Shown one piece after another: positions 15,581 through 24,231 of a stretch of DNA of 64,000 nt. Made by a program: the position numbers and the translations under genes. Position 1 is the first letter of the stretch. The number at the start of each line of letters is the position of its first letter. Source of the DNA: Streptomyces olindensis (GTDB lineage: Bacteria > Actinomycetota > Actinomycetes > Streptomycetales > Streptomycetaceae); NCBI GenBank assembly GCA_000696115.1, contig JJOH01000007.1, positions 184,232-248,231 on the forward strand, in the 5' to 3' direction. Under the pieces are notes generated by a model. That model had not been told where the DNA came from. It searched no databases and saw nothing but the letters and a program-made list of their open reading frames with translations.

Positions 15581-18405
15581 GCCGTCCTCCGCAGGGACAC
15601 CAGGTCGGACAGCTCACGGTCCGTCAGTTCCGTGAGGGCCGACTCGCCGGAGCCGAGGATCGCGTCGGCCAGGGCCCGCTTGGCCTGGAGCATCTCCGCG
15701 ATGCGGTCCTCGACCGTGCCCTCGGTGATGAGGCGGTGGACCTGGACGGGCTGGGTCTGGCCGATGCGGTAGGCGCGGTCGGTGGCCTGTTCCTCGACGG
15801 CCGGGTTCCACCAGCGGTCGAAGTGCACGACGTGGCCCGCGCGGGTGAGGTTCAGGCCGGTGCCCGCCGCCTTCAGGGACAGCACCAGGACCGGGGTCGA
15901 GCCGGCTTGGAAGCGGTCCACCATGCGCTCCCGCTCGGGGACCGGGGTGCCGCCGTGCAGGAGGTCGACCGGGACCGCGCGGCCCGCCAGGTGGGAGGTG
16001 ATCAGGCGGGCCATCCCCACGTACTGGGTGAAGACCAGGGCGGAGCCGTCCTCGGCGAGGAGCGTGTCGAGCAGTTCGTCCAGCAGGGCGAGCTTGCCGG
16101 AGCGGACGGCGAGCCGGTCTCCGGCCGGGGCGTGCTCCTCCTTCAGGTACAGCGCCGGATGGTCGCAGATCTGCTTCAGCGACGTCAGCAGCTTCAGGAC
16201 CAGGCCCCGCCGGGCCATGCCCTCGGCGGTCTCGATGGCGAGCATCGACTCGCGGACCACCGCCTCGTACAGCGCGGCCTGCTCGCGCGTGAGCGGGACC
16301 GGGTGGTCGGTCTCCGTCTTGGGCGGCAGCTCGGGCACGATGCCCGGGTCGGACTTCTTCCGGCGCAGCAGGAAGGGCCGGACCAGGCGGGCCAGGCGCT
16401 CCACCGCCTCCTCGTCCTCGCCGGTCTCGACGGCCCGGGCGTGCCGCGCGCGGAAGGACTTCAGCGGCCCGAGGAGGCCCGGGGTCGTCCAGTCGAGCAG
16501 GGCCCACAGCTCCGAGAGGTTGTTCTCGACGGGCGTGCCGGTGAGGGCCACGCGCGCGGGGGCCGGGATCGTGCGCAGCGCCTTGGCCGTGGCGGAGTAC
16601 GGGTTCTTGACGTGCTGTGCCTCGTCGGCGACGACCATGCCCCAGGCCTGCTCGGCCAGGGCGGGGGCCGCCGAGCGCATCGTGCCGTACGTGGTGAGGA
16701 CGAAGCCGCCGTCCAGGCCGGCGAGGCTGCGGTCGGGGCCGTGGAAGCGGCGGACGGGGACGCCGGGGGCGAAGCGGTTGATCTCCCGCTGCCAGTTGCC
16801 GAGCAGCGAGGCCGGGCAGACCACGAGGGTCGGCTCGCGGCGGGCCCGCTTCAGGTGCAGGGCGATGAGGGTGATGGTCTTGCCGAGGCCCATGTCGTCG
16901 GCGAGGCAGCCGCCGAGGCCGAGCGAGGTCATGAGGTGGAGCCAGGCGAGGCCGCGCAGCTGGTAGTCGCGGAGGGTGGCGTGCAGGCCCGGGGGCGGCT
17001 CGGCCGGGCGGACCCCCGCGGTCAGGCGGTCGCGCAGGGTGGCCAGCGCGCCGACCGGGACGGCCTCGACCGTCTCGCCGTCCACCTCGGCCGTGCCGGT
17101 GAGGGCGACGGACAGGGCGTCGACCGGGTCGAGCAGCCCGAGGTCGCGCTTGCGGGCCTTGCGGACGAGGGCCGGGTCGACCAGGACCCACTGGTCGCGC
17201 AGCCGGACGACCGGCCGGTGGGCCTCGGCGAGCGTGTCCATCTCGGCGTCGGTGAGCGGGTCGCCGCCGAGCGCGAGCTGCCAGCGGAACCGGAGCAGGT
17301 CCTCGCTCTCGAAGAAGCCGGTGCCGTCGGTCGCCGAGCCGGGCGCGGGGCGGACCACCGCCGTGGCGGACAGGTCCTGCGCCAGGTCCCTGGGCCAGTG
17401 CACGGCGACGCCGGCCGCGGCGAGCCGGGTGGCCGCGACCCCGAGCAGGTCGCTCAGCTCCTCCTCGGTCAGGGCCAGCACGTCGGGCACGTCCTGCTCG
17501 GAGAGCCGGTCCAGGGGCGGCCACACCCGGGCCGCGCGGCGGACGGCGAGGGCGGCGTCGACCCGCGCGCGGGGGCCGAAGGCGGCGTCGGCCTCGCCCG
17601 CCCACAGGGCCGCCGCGTCGGCCACCAGGGTGGGGTCGGCGAGGCTGTGCACCTGGACGACGGCCGCGCCGGCGCTGCGCGCCCCGCCGTCCGGGGCGTC
17701 GTCGAACAGGTCGTACGCCGACAGGTCCAGGCGGAGCGAGACGCGCACCCCGGCGTCCATGCCGGCGGCGACCTCGGCGGCCCAGTCCTGGGCACCGGGC
17801 AGACGCGTGGCCTCGCGGGCGGCGAAGGGCCGGCCGGTGGTGTGGGGCGCGGCCGGGGTGCGGGGCAGGGTGTCGGCGACCGCGTCCAGGAAGGCGCGCA
17901 CCAGCGCTTCCGGTTCGGGCAGGCGGATCGGGCCCGGGCCGGGCAGGGGGACGGCGTGCCCTTCGTACGGCAGGGCGGCGGCGATCGCGCGCAGGTGCGC
18001 GATGTCGTCCGGGTCGAGGGGGCCGGCCCGCCAGGCGTCGTGGCCGGTGGCGGTCAGGCCGGGGAGGAGCCGGCCGCGCGCGGTGAGCCGCAGGGCGTGC
18101 AGGGCGGCGGCGCCCCAGCAGGCGGTGGCGGGGTGGGCCGCCGGGTCGTGCCGCGCCCGCACCAGGAGCGGCAGGGCCGCCTCCAGCGGGAGGGTCAGCG
18201 CCGGGGCGGTCCGCCGCCGGACTCCCGAGCCGTGGCGTCGTACGACGGTCAGCTCGGTGTCCTCGGCGGGCAGGGGCTCGCCCTCGGGGTCCCAGAAGGC
18301 GATCCGTCCCTGGCGCGGGAGGGGCGCGGGCAGGAAGACGGCCGGGAGCCGGACCGGTGCCGTGGGCTCCCCCGCCCGCTCGGCCACCGCAGCCGTGTCG
18401 CCCAT
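15577..18405 (-). CDS. SNF2/SWI2-family helicase
   Basis: The product is 942 aa from the ATG at 18405; an in-frame GTG at 18417 has its ribosome site too close. After an N-terminal SNF2-associated region comes the two-lobe ATPase. Motif I is DDMGLGKT (about residue 505), motif II DEAQ (about 593), motif III LTGTPVENNL. The C-terminal lobe carries VFTQYVGMARLI, SLKAAGTGLNLTRA and DRAYRIGQ. It is an ATP-driven translocase on duplex DNA, similar to HepA/RapA-type enzymes. It is translationally coupled to the SWIM protein, which is the common pairing. Confidence 0.93.
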   Translation of the reverse strand: MGDTAAVAERAGEPTAPVRLPAVFLPAPLPRQGRIAFWDPEGEPLPAEDTELTVVRRHGSGVRRRTAPALTLPLEAALPLLVRARHDPAAHPATACWGAAALHALRLTARGRLLPGLTATGHDAWRAGPLDPDDIAHLRAIAAALPYEGHAVPLPGPGPIRLPEPEALVRAFLDAVADTLPRTPAAPHTTGRPFAAREATRLPGAQDWAAEVAAGMDAGVRVSLRLDLSAYDLFDDAPDGGARSAGAAVVQVHSLADPTLVADAAALWAGEADAAFGPRARVDAALAVRRAARVWPPLDRLSEQDVPDVLALTEEELSDLLGVAATRLAAAGVAVHWPRDLAQDLSATAVVRPAPGSATDGTGFFESEDLLRFRWQLALGGDPLTDAEMDTLAEAHRPVVRLRDQWVLVDPALVRKARKRDLGLLDPVDALSVALTGTAEVDGETVEAVPVGALATLRDRLTAGVRPAEPPPGLHATLRDYQLRGLAWLHLMTSLGLGGCLADDMGLGKTITLIALHLKRARREPTLVVCPASLLGNWQREINRFAPGVPVRRFHGPDRSLAGLDGGFVLTTYGTMRSAAPALAEQAWGMVVADEAQHVKNPYSATAKALRTIPAPARVALTGTPVENNLSELWALLDWTTPGLLGPLKSFRARHARAVETGEDEEAVERLARLVRPFLLRRKKSDPGIVPELPPKTETDHPVPLTREQAALYEAVVRESMLAIETAEGMARRGLVLKLLTSLKQICDHPALYLKEEHAPAGDRLAVRSGKLALLDELLDTLLAEDGSALVFTQYVGMARLITSHLAGRAVPVDLLHGGTPVPERERMVDRFQAGSTPVLVLSLKAAGTGLNLTRAGHVVHFDRWWNPAVEEQATDRAYRIGQTQPVQVHRLITEGTVEDRIAEMLQAKRALADAILGSGESALTELTDRELSDLVSLRRTA

Positions 18406-18490
18406 ACGTCCTGTCACCTCCCGCCCCGTCCGTCGGATCAGTTGTCTCCGACTCTACGGGCGGGGTCTGACAATCGGCCCCGGCGGCGGG

Positions 18491-19072
18491 TCAGGGCACG
18501 GTCCGGGACACGACGTACACCCAGGGGTACGCCGGGTTGGAGAGGTCCACGACGACGTCGTGCGTGGGGGCCGGGTTCTTCTGCCGGTGGACGAAGCCGT
18601 ACCACCCGTCGCCCCCGGGGAACTTCCAGCCGGTCACCTTCCGGTCGCGGGCGCCGATGGTGATGTGGCCCTTCTTCAGGTCCTCGCGGGTCATGCCGAG
18701 GCCCGTCAGATAGGCGTCCAGGCCGGCCGCGTTGGTCTCGAACTGGGCGTAGAGGCGGCTGGTCTTCCAGTTGTTGGTCTCGTAGTACGCCACGTGCCAG
18801 GCGGGGTGCGGGACGGGCACCTGGTAGATGCGGCGCTGGAGCTTGGAGGGCCAGCCCTCGGTGAGGCCGGTCGCCGAGTACTTGGCCTCCTTGTCCTTGC
18901 CGCTGTCGCGGCTCTGGTTCGCGGAGATCACCAGGTAGCCGGCCGGGATGCCGATGAGCAGCACGATGATCAGCAGGGTGAGGGCCCTGCGGCGGATCAT
19001 GTGGCGGCGGTCCTCGACGGGGCGGTCCGGCTCCTCGGGCCACGGGCCCTGGTGGGGCAGGGAGGCGGTCAC
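18491..19072 (-). CDS. Membrane-anchored protein of unknown function
   Basis: The product is 193 aa from a GTG overlapping the ROK kinase stop (GTGA). A cytoplasmic head of about 28 residues is followed by one TM helix (ALTLLIIVLLIGIPAGYLVI) and an extracytoplasmic domain of about 140 residues rich in aromatic residues (WHVAYYETNNWKTSRLYAQF, GDGWYGFVHRQKNP). I do not recognise the domain. Its tight coupling to the sugar kinase suggests a linked role; nothing in the sequence shows what. Confidence 0.75.
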   Translation of the reverse strand: MTASLPHQGPWPEEPDRPVEDRRHMIRRRALTLLIIVLLIGIPAGYLVISANQSRDSGKDKEAKYSATGLTEGWPSKLQRRIYQVPVPHPAWHVAYYETNNWKTSRLYAQFETNAAGLDAYLTGLGMTREDLKKGHITIGARDRKVTGWKFPGGDGWYGFVHRQKNPAPTHDVVVDLSNPAYPWVYVVSRTVP

Positions 19073-20217
19073 AGCGTCTCCTGGGAACTGCGGAGCGACT
19101 GCGTGTACCGCTCGTAGCGCTCGTACCGCTCGACCCGGCGGCGCTTGGCGCGGCGGAAGCGGCGGGCGACCAGCCGGGCGAGGTCGGCGGCGCCGACCAT
19201 GCCGGCCTCGGGGCCGAGCTGGGCGCGCACGATGCGGGCCTCGGGGCGGTAGCCGCGGCCGGTCAGGTGCCGCTTGAAGGCGTCGCGGGCCGGGCCGATC
19301 AGCAGGTCGTCGGCGGCCGAGACGCCGCCGCCGATGACGAAGCAGGACGGGTCGAGGGCGGCGGCGAGGTTGGCGATGCCGACGCCGAGCCACTGGCCGA
19401 TGTCCTGGAGGAGTTCGATGCACATGGCGTCGCCGTCGCGGGCCAGCTCTGTGATCATCGGGCCGGTGATGTCGCCGATGCTGCCCTTGACGTGCTCGAT
19501 GATCCCGTACGCGACCGGCGAGTCGGCGGCGGCCAGCTCGCGCGCCTCGCGGACCAGGGCGTTGCCGGAGCTGTACTGCTCCCAGCAGCCGCGGTTGCCG
19601 CACGGGCAGCGGTGGCCGCCGGGCACGACCTGCATGTGGCCGAACTCGCCGGCCACGCCGTACTTGCCGCGCTTGACCTGGCCGTCCTCCAGGATCGCGC
19701 CGCCGATGCCGGTGCCCAGCGTGATCATGACGAGGTGGTCCTCGCCGCGGCCGGCGCCGAAGCGCCACTCGGCCCAGGCGGCGGTGTTGGCGTCGTTGTC
19801 GACCAGCACGGGGACCGACAGGCGGCTGGCGAGGCGGTCCCGCAGGGGTTCGTTGCGCCAGGACAGGTGGGGCGCGAACAGCACGCGGTTGCGGTCGGCG
19901 TCGACCCAGCCGGCCGCGCCGATGCCGACGGCGTGCACGTCGTGCCGGTCGGAGAGGTCCAGGACCAGTTCGGCGATGGTGTCCTCGACGACCTTGGGGC
20001 TCTTGGACTTGTCCGGGGTCTCCGTGCGGAGCTTCTCCAGGATGTTGCCGTCGGCGTCGACGACGCCCGCCATCACCTTCGTACCGCCGATGTCGATGCC
20101 GACCGTGGGCACGCGGGGTGCCGTCAGGTGTGAGCGGCGCTCCCGAGTGCCGACCGTGCGGAGCACGGTGGCACGGCGGGAGCCGATGGGGGCGGTGAAG
20201 TCGCGGTAGGTGCTCAT
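19069..20217 (-). CDS. ROK-family sugar kinase
   Basis: The product is 382 aa from ATG at 20217; a GTG at 20247 would add ten residues. The phosphate loop is GIDIGGTKVMAG (about residues 42-53). The catalytic Asp is in VLVDNDANTAAWAE. The ROK zinc signature is CPCGNRGCWE, preceded by GEFGHMQ. These motifs indicate an ATP-dependent glucokinase-like sugar kinase in the cytoplasm. No HTH is present, so it is a kinase rather than a ROK repressor. A GntR/HutC regulator lies directly upstream on the same strand. Confidence 0.9.
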   Translation of the reverse strand: MSTYRDFTAPIGSRRATVLRTVGTRERRSHLTAPRVPTVGIDIGGTKVMAGVVDADGNILEKLRTETPDKSKSPKVVEDTIAELVLDLSDRHDVHAVGIGAAGWVDADRNRVLFAPHLSWRNEPLRDRLASRLSVPVLVDNDANTAAWAEWRFGAGRGEDHLVMITLGTGIGGAILEDGQVKRGKYGVAGEFGHMQVVPGGHRCPCGNRGCWEQYSSGNALVREARELAAADSPVAYGIIEHVKGSIGDITGPMITELARDGDAMCIELLQDIGQWLGVGIANLAAALDPSCFVIGGGVSAADDLLIGPARDAFKRHLTGRGYRPEARIVRAQLGPEAGMVGAADLARLVARRFRRAKRRRVERYERYERYTQSLRSSQETL

Positions 20218-20281
20218 CGCGCCCGATTCTGCCTCACAGGACGGCACGGTGCGGTGCGCAGGGGTGGTGCGGACCGTCCTC

Positions 20282-21046
20282 TCACGTCCTCACAAGCAGC
20301 TGGAACTCGAAGGAATAGCGCGTCGGACGGTACGTGTGCGTGCCGTACTCGACCGCCCGGCCCGTGTCGTCGAACGTGACGCGTTGCATGGTCAGCAGCG
20401 GCGCGCCCGTCTCCTCGGCCAGGCGGTCCGCCTCCTCCGTCGTCGCCGCCCGGGCGCCGATGGACTGGCGGGCGCTGTGGAGCGTGATGCCCGCCGCCCG
20501 CATCAGGCGGTAGAGGCCGGTGGTCTCCAGCTGGCCGGTGTCGAGGTCGATCAGGCCGGGGGGCAGGAAGTTGCAGAGGTAGGCCATGGGCTCGCCGTGG
20601 GCGAGGCGCAGGCGTTCCACGCGGTGGACGTCGCTGTCCTCGGCGACGCCGAGCGCGGCGGCGACCTCGGCGGAGGCGGGCACGACCGTGTTGACCAGCA
20701 CCTTGGTGGCGGGGCGCTGGCCCGCCGCCTCCAGGTCGTCGTAGAGGCTGCTGAGCTCCAGCGGACGCTTGACCTGGCTGTGCACGACCTGGGTGCCCAC
20801 ACCGCGGCGGCGCACGAGGAGGCCCTTGTCGACGAGCGACTGGATGGCCTGGCGGACGGTCGGCCGGGACAGGCCGAGCCGCGCGGCGAGCTCGATCTCG
20901 TTGCCCAGCAGGCTGCCGGGGGTCAGCGTGCCGTGCTCGATCGCGGCCTCCAGCTGCTGGGACAGCTGGAAGTACAACGGCACGGGAGAGCTGCGGTCCA
21001 CGCTGAGCTCGAGCTGCACGGTCGGGTCCACTTCTGGTTTCGGCAC
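20282..21046 (-). CDS. GntR-family (HutC/UTRA-type) regulator
   Basis: The product is 254 aa from GTG at 21046. The winged HTH spans about residues 20-85 (PLYFQLSQQLEAAIEHGTL, LSRPTVRQAIQSLVDKGLLV). The C-terminal UTRA ligand domain includes RVERLRLAHGEPMAYLCNFL and ends EFQLLVRT. HutC-type regulators usually sense sugars or amino-acid derivatives. It is divergent from a Gfo/Idh/MocA oxidoreductase and precedes the ROK kinase, consistent with control of a sugar catabolic unit. Confidence 0.92.
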   Translation of the reverse strand: MPKPEVDPTVQLELSVDRSSPVPLYFQLSQQLEAAIEHGTLTPGSLLGNEIELAARLGLSRPTVRQAIQSLVDKGLLVRRRGVGTQVVHSQVKRPLELSSLYDDLEAAGQRPATKVLVNTVVPASAEVAAALGVAEDSDVHRVERLRLAHGEPMAYLCNFLPPGLIDLDTGQLETTGLYRLMRAAGITLHSARQSIGARAATTEEADRLAEETGAPLLTMQRVTFDDTGRAVEYGTHTYRPTRYSFEFQLLVRT

Positions 21047-21070
21047 GCGCTGAGCGTAGCTCCGTGCGTT

Positions 21071-21106
21071 GTTGACGGGAAGTTGTGTAGTCAGATTGTC
21101 CGGACA
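21071..21106. promoter_or_regulatory. Divergent promoter region with palindrome TGTCCGGACA
   Basis: The 101-bp gap between the GntR and oxidoreductase genes holds TTGACG (about 21072-21077) and, 19 bp on, the 10-bp palindrome TGTCCGGACA (21097-21106). The palindrome is 41 bp before the oxidoreductase ATG, a plausible operator position for the divergent GntR protein. The oxidoreductase start has no clear Shine-Dalgarno. Binding is inferred. Confidence 0.35.
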
Positions 21107-21147
21107 TGCAGATTGACAGGGGCGGGTCGGACACGCACTTTGTTTTC

Positions 21148-22170
21148 ATGCGCATCGGCGTCATCGGTACGGGCCGTATCGGCACGATCCACGCGAACAC
21201 GCTCAGCCGGCACCGCGACGTGGGCTCCCTGATCCTCACGGACGCGGATGCCGCGCGGGCCCAGGAACTGGCGTACAGGCTGGGTGAGACGGCGGCGCCG
21301 GGCGTGGAGGAGATCTTCCGCTGGGGCGTCGACGCGGTGGTGATCACGACGGCGACGTCGGCCCATGCCGAACTGATCGGTCGGGCAGCACGCTCGGGCC
21401 TGCCGGTGTTCTGCGAGAAGCCCATCGCGCTGGACCTGCCAGGGACGCTGAACGCGATCGCCGAGGTCGAGACGGCCGGGACGGTGCTCCAGATGGGCTT
21501 CCAGCGCCGCTTCGACACCGGCTACACGGGTGCCCGCGAGGCCGTGCGGTCCGGCAGGCTGGGGCGGCTGCACACCGTGCGGGCGCTGACCAGCGACCGG
21601 ACGCCGCCCCCGGCGGCCTGGCTGCCGCTGTCCGGGGGGCTGTACCGGGACACGCTGATCCACGACTTCGACGTGCTGCGCTGGGTGACGGGCCGGGAGG
21701 TGGCGGACGTGTACGCGACCGGGTCGGACGCCGGACCCGCGATGTTCCGCGAGGCCGGCGACGTCGACACCGGCGCCGCGCTGCTCACCCTCGACGACGG
21801 CACGCTCGCGACGGTCACGGGTGCCCGGCTGAACGGGGCGGGCTACGACGTGCGCATGGAGCTCGCCGGGGAGCTCGACCAGATCGTGGTGGGCCTGGAC
21901 GACCGTACGCCGATCGCGTCCACCGAGCCGACCGGTCCGCCGGCCGCCGACAAGCCCTGGACGGGCTTCCTGGAGCGTTTCGGCCCGGCCTACGAGGCGG
22001 AACTGAACGCGTTCGTCGAGGTCGTCCGGGGCGAGCGGGCCAACCCCTGCGACGGGCGCGAGGCCCTGCAGGCGCTGCGCGTGGCGGAGGCGTGCGAGGT
22101 GTCGCGCCGGGAGCGCAGGCCGGTGCGCCTCGCGGAGATCCCCGGCGGGGCCGCCCACGCCCACCCGTGA
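21148..22170 (+). CDS. Gfo/Idh/MocA-family oxidoreductase (myo-inositol dehydrogenase-like)
   Basis: The product is 340 aa from ATG at 21148. The N-terminal Rossmann fold starts RIGVIGTGRIGTIHANTL (residues 2-19), and the signature FCEKPIALD (about 90-98) is the conserved EKP motif. The C-terminal dimerisation domain contains GLYRDTLIHDFDVLRWVTG with the catalytic-type Asp and His (H-D-x-D). It resembles NAD-dependent inositol 2-dehydrogenases. The neighbouring GntR and ROK genes support sugar or inositol metabolism. Exact substrate uncertain. Confidence 0.9.
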   Translation: MRIGVIGTGRIGTIHANTLSRHRDVGSLILTDADAARAQELAYRLGETAAPGVEEIFRWGVDAVVITTATSAHAELIGRAARSGLPVFCEKPIALDLPGTLNAIAEVETAGTVLQMGFQRRFDTGYTGAREAVRSGRLGRLHTVRALTSDRTPPPAAWLPLSGGLYRDTLIHDFDVLRWVTGREVADVYATGSDAGPAMFREAGDVDTGAALLTLDDGTLATVTGARLNGAGYDVRMELAGELDQIVVGLDDRTPIASTEPTGPPAADKPWTGFLERFGPAYEAELNAFVEVVRGERANPCDGREALQALRVAEACEVSRRERRPVRLAEIPGGAAHAHP

Positions 22171-22180
22171 CGGCGGGCGG

Positions 22181-22855
22181 TCAGCTGCCTTCCTCCTCGT
22201 CGAGCAGTCCCGCGTCGTAGGCGAGCAGGGCGACCTGCACCCGGTTGTTCAGGTCGAGCTTGGCCAGGATGCGGGAGACGTGCGTCTTGACGGTGGCGAC
22301 GCTCATGTAGAGCCCGGTGGCGATCTCGGCGTTGGACAGGCCCTGGCCGACGGCGACGGCGACCTCACGCTCGCGGTCGTTGAGGACGGCCATGCGGGCG
22401 CGGGCGCGCGTGCGGCGGGTGTCGGCGGCGGTGCCGGCCGCGTGCCGCATCAACTGGCGGGTGACGGTGGGCGACAGGACCGGGTCGCCGGCCGCGACCC
22501 GGCGCACCGCCGCGAGGATCTCGGCCGGCGGGGTGTCCTTGAGGACGAAGCCGGCGGCGCCCGCCCGCAGCGCCCGCAGCACCTGCTCGTCGGCGTGGAA
22601 GGTGGTGAGGACCACCACCTGCGGGGCGTCCTCGCGGGCCCGCAGCCGCTCCGTGGCCGTGAGACCGTCCACCGCCGGCATCCGGATGTCCATGAGCACG
22701 ACGTCGGGGCGGGTGCGGTCGACGAGCGCCTCCGCCTCGCCGCCGTCGGCGGCCTCGCCGACGATCTCGATGTCGTCGGCCCCGCCCATCATGAACGACA
22801 GCCCGGCCCGCACCAGCGGATCGTCGTCGACGAGCAGCAGTCTGATCGCAGTCAT
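22181..22855 (-). CDS. NarL/LuxR-family response regulator
   Basis: The product is 224 aa. The receiver domain (LLLVDDDPLVRAGLS) has phospho-acceptor D56 in VVLMDIRMPAVDG. A C-terminal LuxR HTH follows (LNDREREVAVAVGQGLSNAE, VKTHVSRILAKLDLNNR). No sensor kinase is adjacent, but a HisKA_3-type kinase on the same strand lies at 31584-32858; such pairs are normally contiguous. TTACGTAA (22860-22867) just upstream may be part of its promoter. Confidence 0.93.
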   Translation of the reverse strand: MTAIRLLLVDDDPLVRAGLSFMMGGADDIEIVGEAADGGEAEALVDRTRPDVVLMDIRMPAVDGLTATERLRAREDAPQVVVLTTFHADEQVLRALRAGAAGFVLKDTPPAEILAAVRRVAAGDPVLSPTVTRQLMRHAAGTAADTRRTRARARMAVLNDREREVAVAVGQGLSNAEIATGLYMSVATVKTHVSRILAKLDLNNRVQVALLAYDAGLLDEEEGS

Positions 22856-22953
22856 GGGCTTACGTAATCACGGTCGGGCGCGGGCCGGGGCGCGGATGGG
22901 CGAGGGCTGGGCGCGGACGCCCCGGCGGCTGCGCGGAGTTGACGGTCCGTCGG

Positions 22954-24060
22954 TCAGGCGCGCAGCGTCACCCCGTGCCGGGCGCGCAGGCGGCGGATCT
23001 CCCACCAGGCCACCGCCGTCACCGAGGCGGGGCCGCCGAGGACGGCGAGGACCTGGACCACCGGCGGTCCGGGCGGCAGACCGCCCGCGAGCAGGCTGAT
23101 GACCGTGAACTCCCACACCAGCGTGCCGGTCAGCAGGGCGGGGAGCGCCGCGTGCACGGCCGCGGTGTTGAAGCCGGTGCGGATGGCCGGGCCGGTGGCG
23201 AACCCGACGAAGAACAGCAGCCAGACCAGGGGAAGGGCCGCCGCGAGGATCAGCCAGGGCGCGGCGCCCGGCGACCCGGAGGAGGCCTCCTGCTTCCGGC
23301 CGAGCAGGACGATCGCCCCGCCGAGCAGCGGCAGGGCCGTCACGGCACCGATGTACCAGCCGGCCGACCGCAGCGCGGCCCGCACCCGTACCCGCATCGC
23401 CGACCGCGTCTGCGCCGACGCCCACCGGAACAGCACCGCGATCACCACGGGCGCGCTCAGCAGCAGCAGGGGCGGTGTGACCGCCAGCCGCATGATGTAC
23501 AGCTCGCGGGCCTCGACGGCGTCCTCCGGGGTGCCGTAGACGGCGAGCAGCAGCAGGGACATGACGGCCGCGACCCAGGCCCGCGTCTTCTGCACGCGCA
23601 CCACCTGCCGGTCGTCGCCGACCCGGTGCCCGTGCGGCGGGAACAGCCGGTGGGCGCGGACGCGGGCCGAGCGCGCGAACGAGTAGCACGCCACGAGCGG
23701 GACGATCGTGAACCAGGTGCACGGGGCGAGCAGCACCAGCCACATGCAGCCGGACATCCTCCCCTGCCCCTGCCGCAACAGCTCGCGCACCGAAGGCCAT
23801 TGGGCGCCGCGCAGGCCGCCCCACCCCGGTCCCCAGGGGCCCGGCCGCCCCTGAGGCACGTTCGGGTACGGCTGGGGCGGATACGGCTGGGGCTGGGGCG
23901 GGTACGGCTGGGGCGGGTACGGCTGGGGCTGCGGGTGGCCGTACGGTGCGGGACCCGGCTGGGGCGGCACGTGGGGGCCGGTGGCCGGAGGCGGCGGGTA
24001 GGGTCCGCCGTTCGGCGGCCAGGGCGGCTGGTACGGGTTGGTGGGTCCCCCGAAACTCAC
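22954..24060 (-). CDS. Proline-rich multi-pass membrane protein of unknown function
   Basis: The product is 368 aa from GTG at 24060, chosen because GGAGGG lies 9 nt upstream; ATG codons further up lack this. Residues 1-90 are a cytoplasmic Pro/Gly/Tyr/Gln-rich tail with repeats of the PQPYPP type. About six hydrophobic segments follow (for example WLVLLAPCTWFTIVPLVACY and WLILAAALPLVWLLFFVGFA). The family is not recognised. It is divergent from the caspase-like gene with 171 bp between starts, so the two may share regulation. It is the left gene of the protease island. Confidence 0.75.
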   Translation of the reverse strand: MSFGGPTNPYQPPWPPNGGPYPPPPATGPHVPPQPGPAPYGHPQPQPYPPQPYPPQPQPYPPQPYPNVPQGRPGPWGPGWGGLRGAQWPSVRELLRQGQGRMSGCMWLVLLAPCTWFTIVPLVACYSFARSARVRAHRLFPPHGHRVGDDRQVVRVQKTRAWVAAVMSLLLLAVYGTPEDAVEARELYIMRLAVTPPLLLLSAPVVIAVLFRWASAQTRSAMRVRVRAALRSAGWYIGAVTALPLLGGAIVLLGRKQEASSGSPGAAPWLILAAALPLVWLLFFVGFATGPAIRTGFNTAAVHAALPALLTGTLVWEFTVISLLAGGLPPGPPVVQVLAVLGGPASVTAVAWWEIRRLRARHGVTLRA

Positions 24061-24231
24061 GTGCGTGTTCCCTCCGTTACGCGTGGTGCTGAAGGCGGCA
24101 CAAACATCAGCCATGGCCGCGTTCAAGTCAACCGGCCGCGGAGCGAAGGGTCATGGGGTTGCGCGCGGGCGCCCGGTATGCGCCCCGGAAACGCCCTGCC
24201 CGCGCCCCGGCACGCCTGAAAGGATCAGCGC
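24061..24231. promoter_or_regulatory. Divergent intergenic region between membrane protein and caspase-like gene
   Basis: 171 bp holding both ribosome sites: GGAGGG for the minus-strand gene and AAAGGA for the caspase-like gene. I see no convincing -10/-35 pair or inverted repeat, but both transcripts must start here. Confidence 0.4.

Noticed and set aside
15013..18663. Very long plus-strand open frame (about 1200 codons) opposite the helicase gene
   Set aside because: It is an artefact of GC-rich third positions on the opposite strand: composition is Gly/Arg/Gln/Val-rich without domains, and the minus strand carries clear SNF2 motifs.
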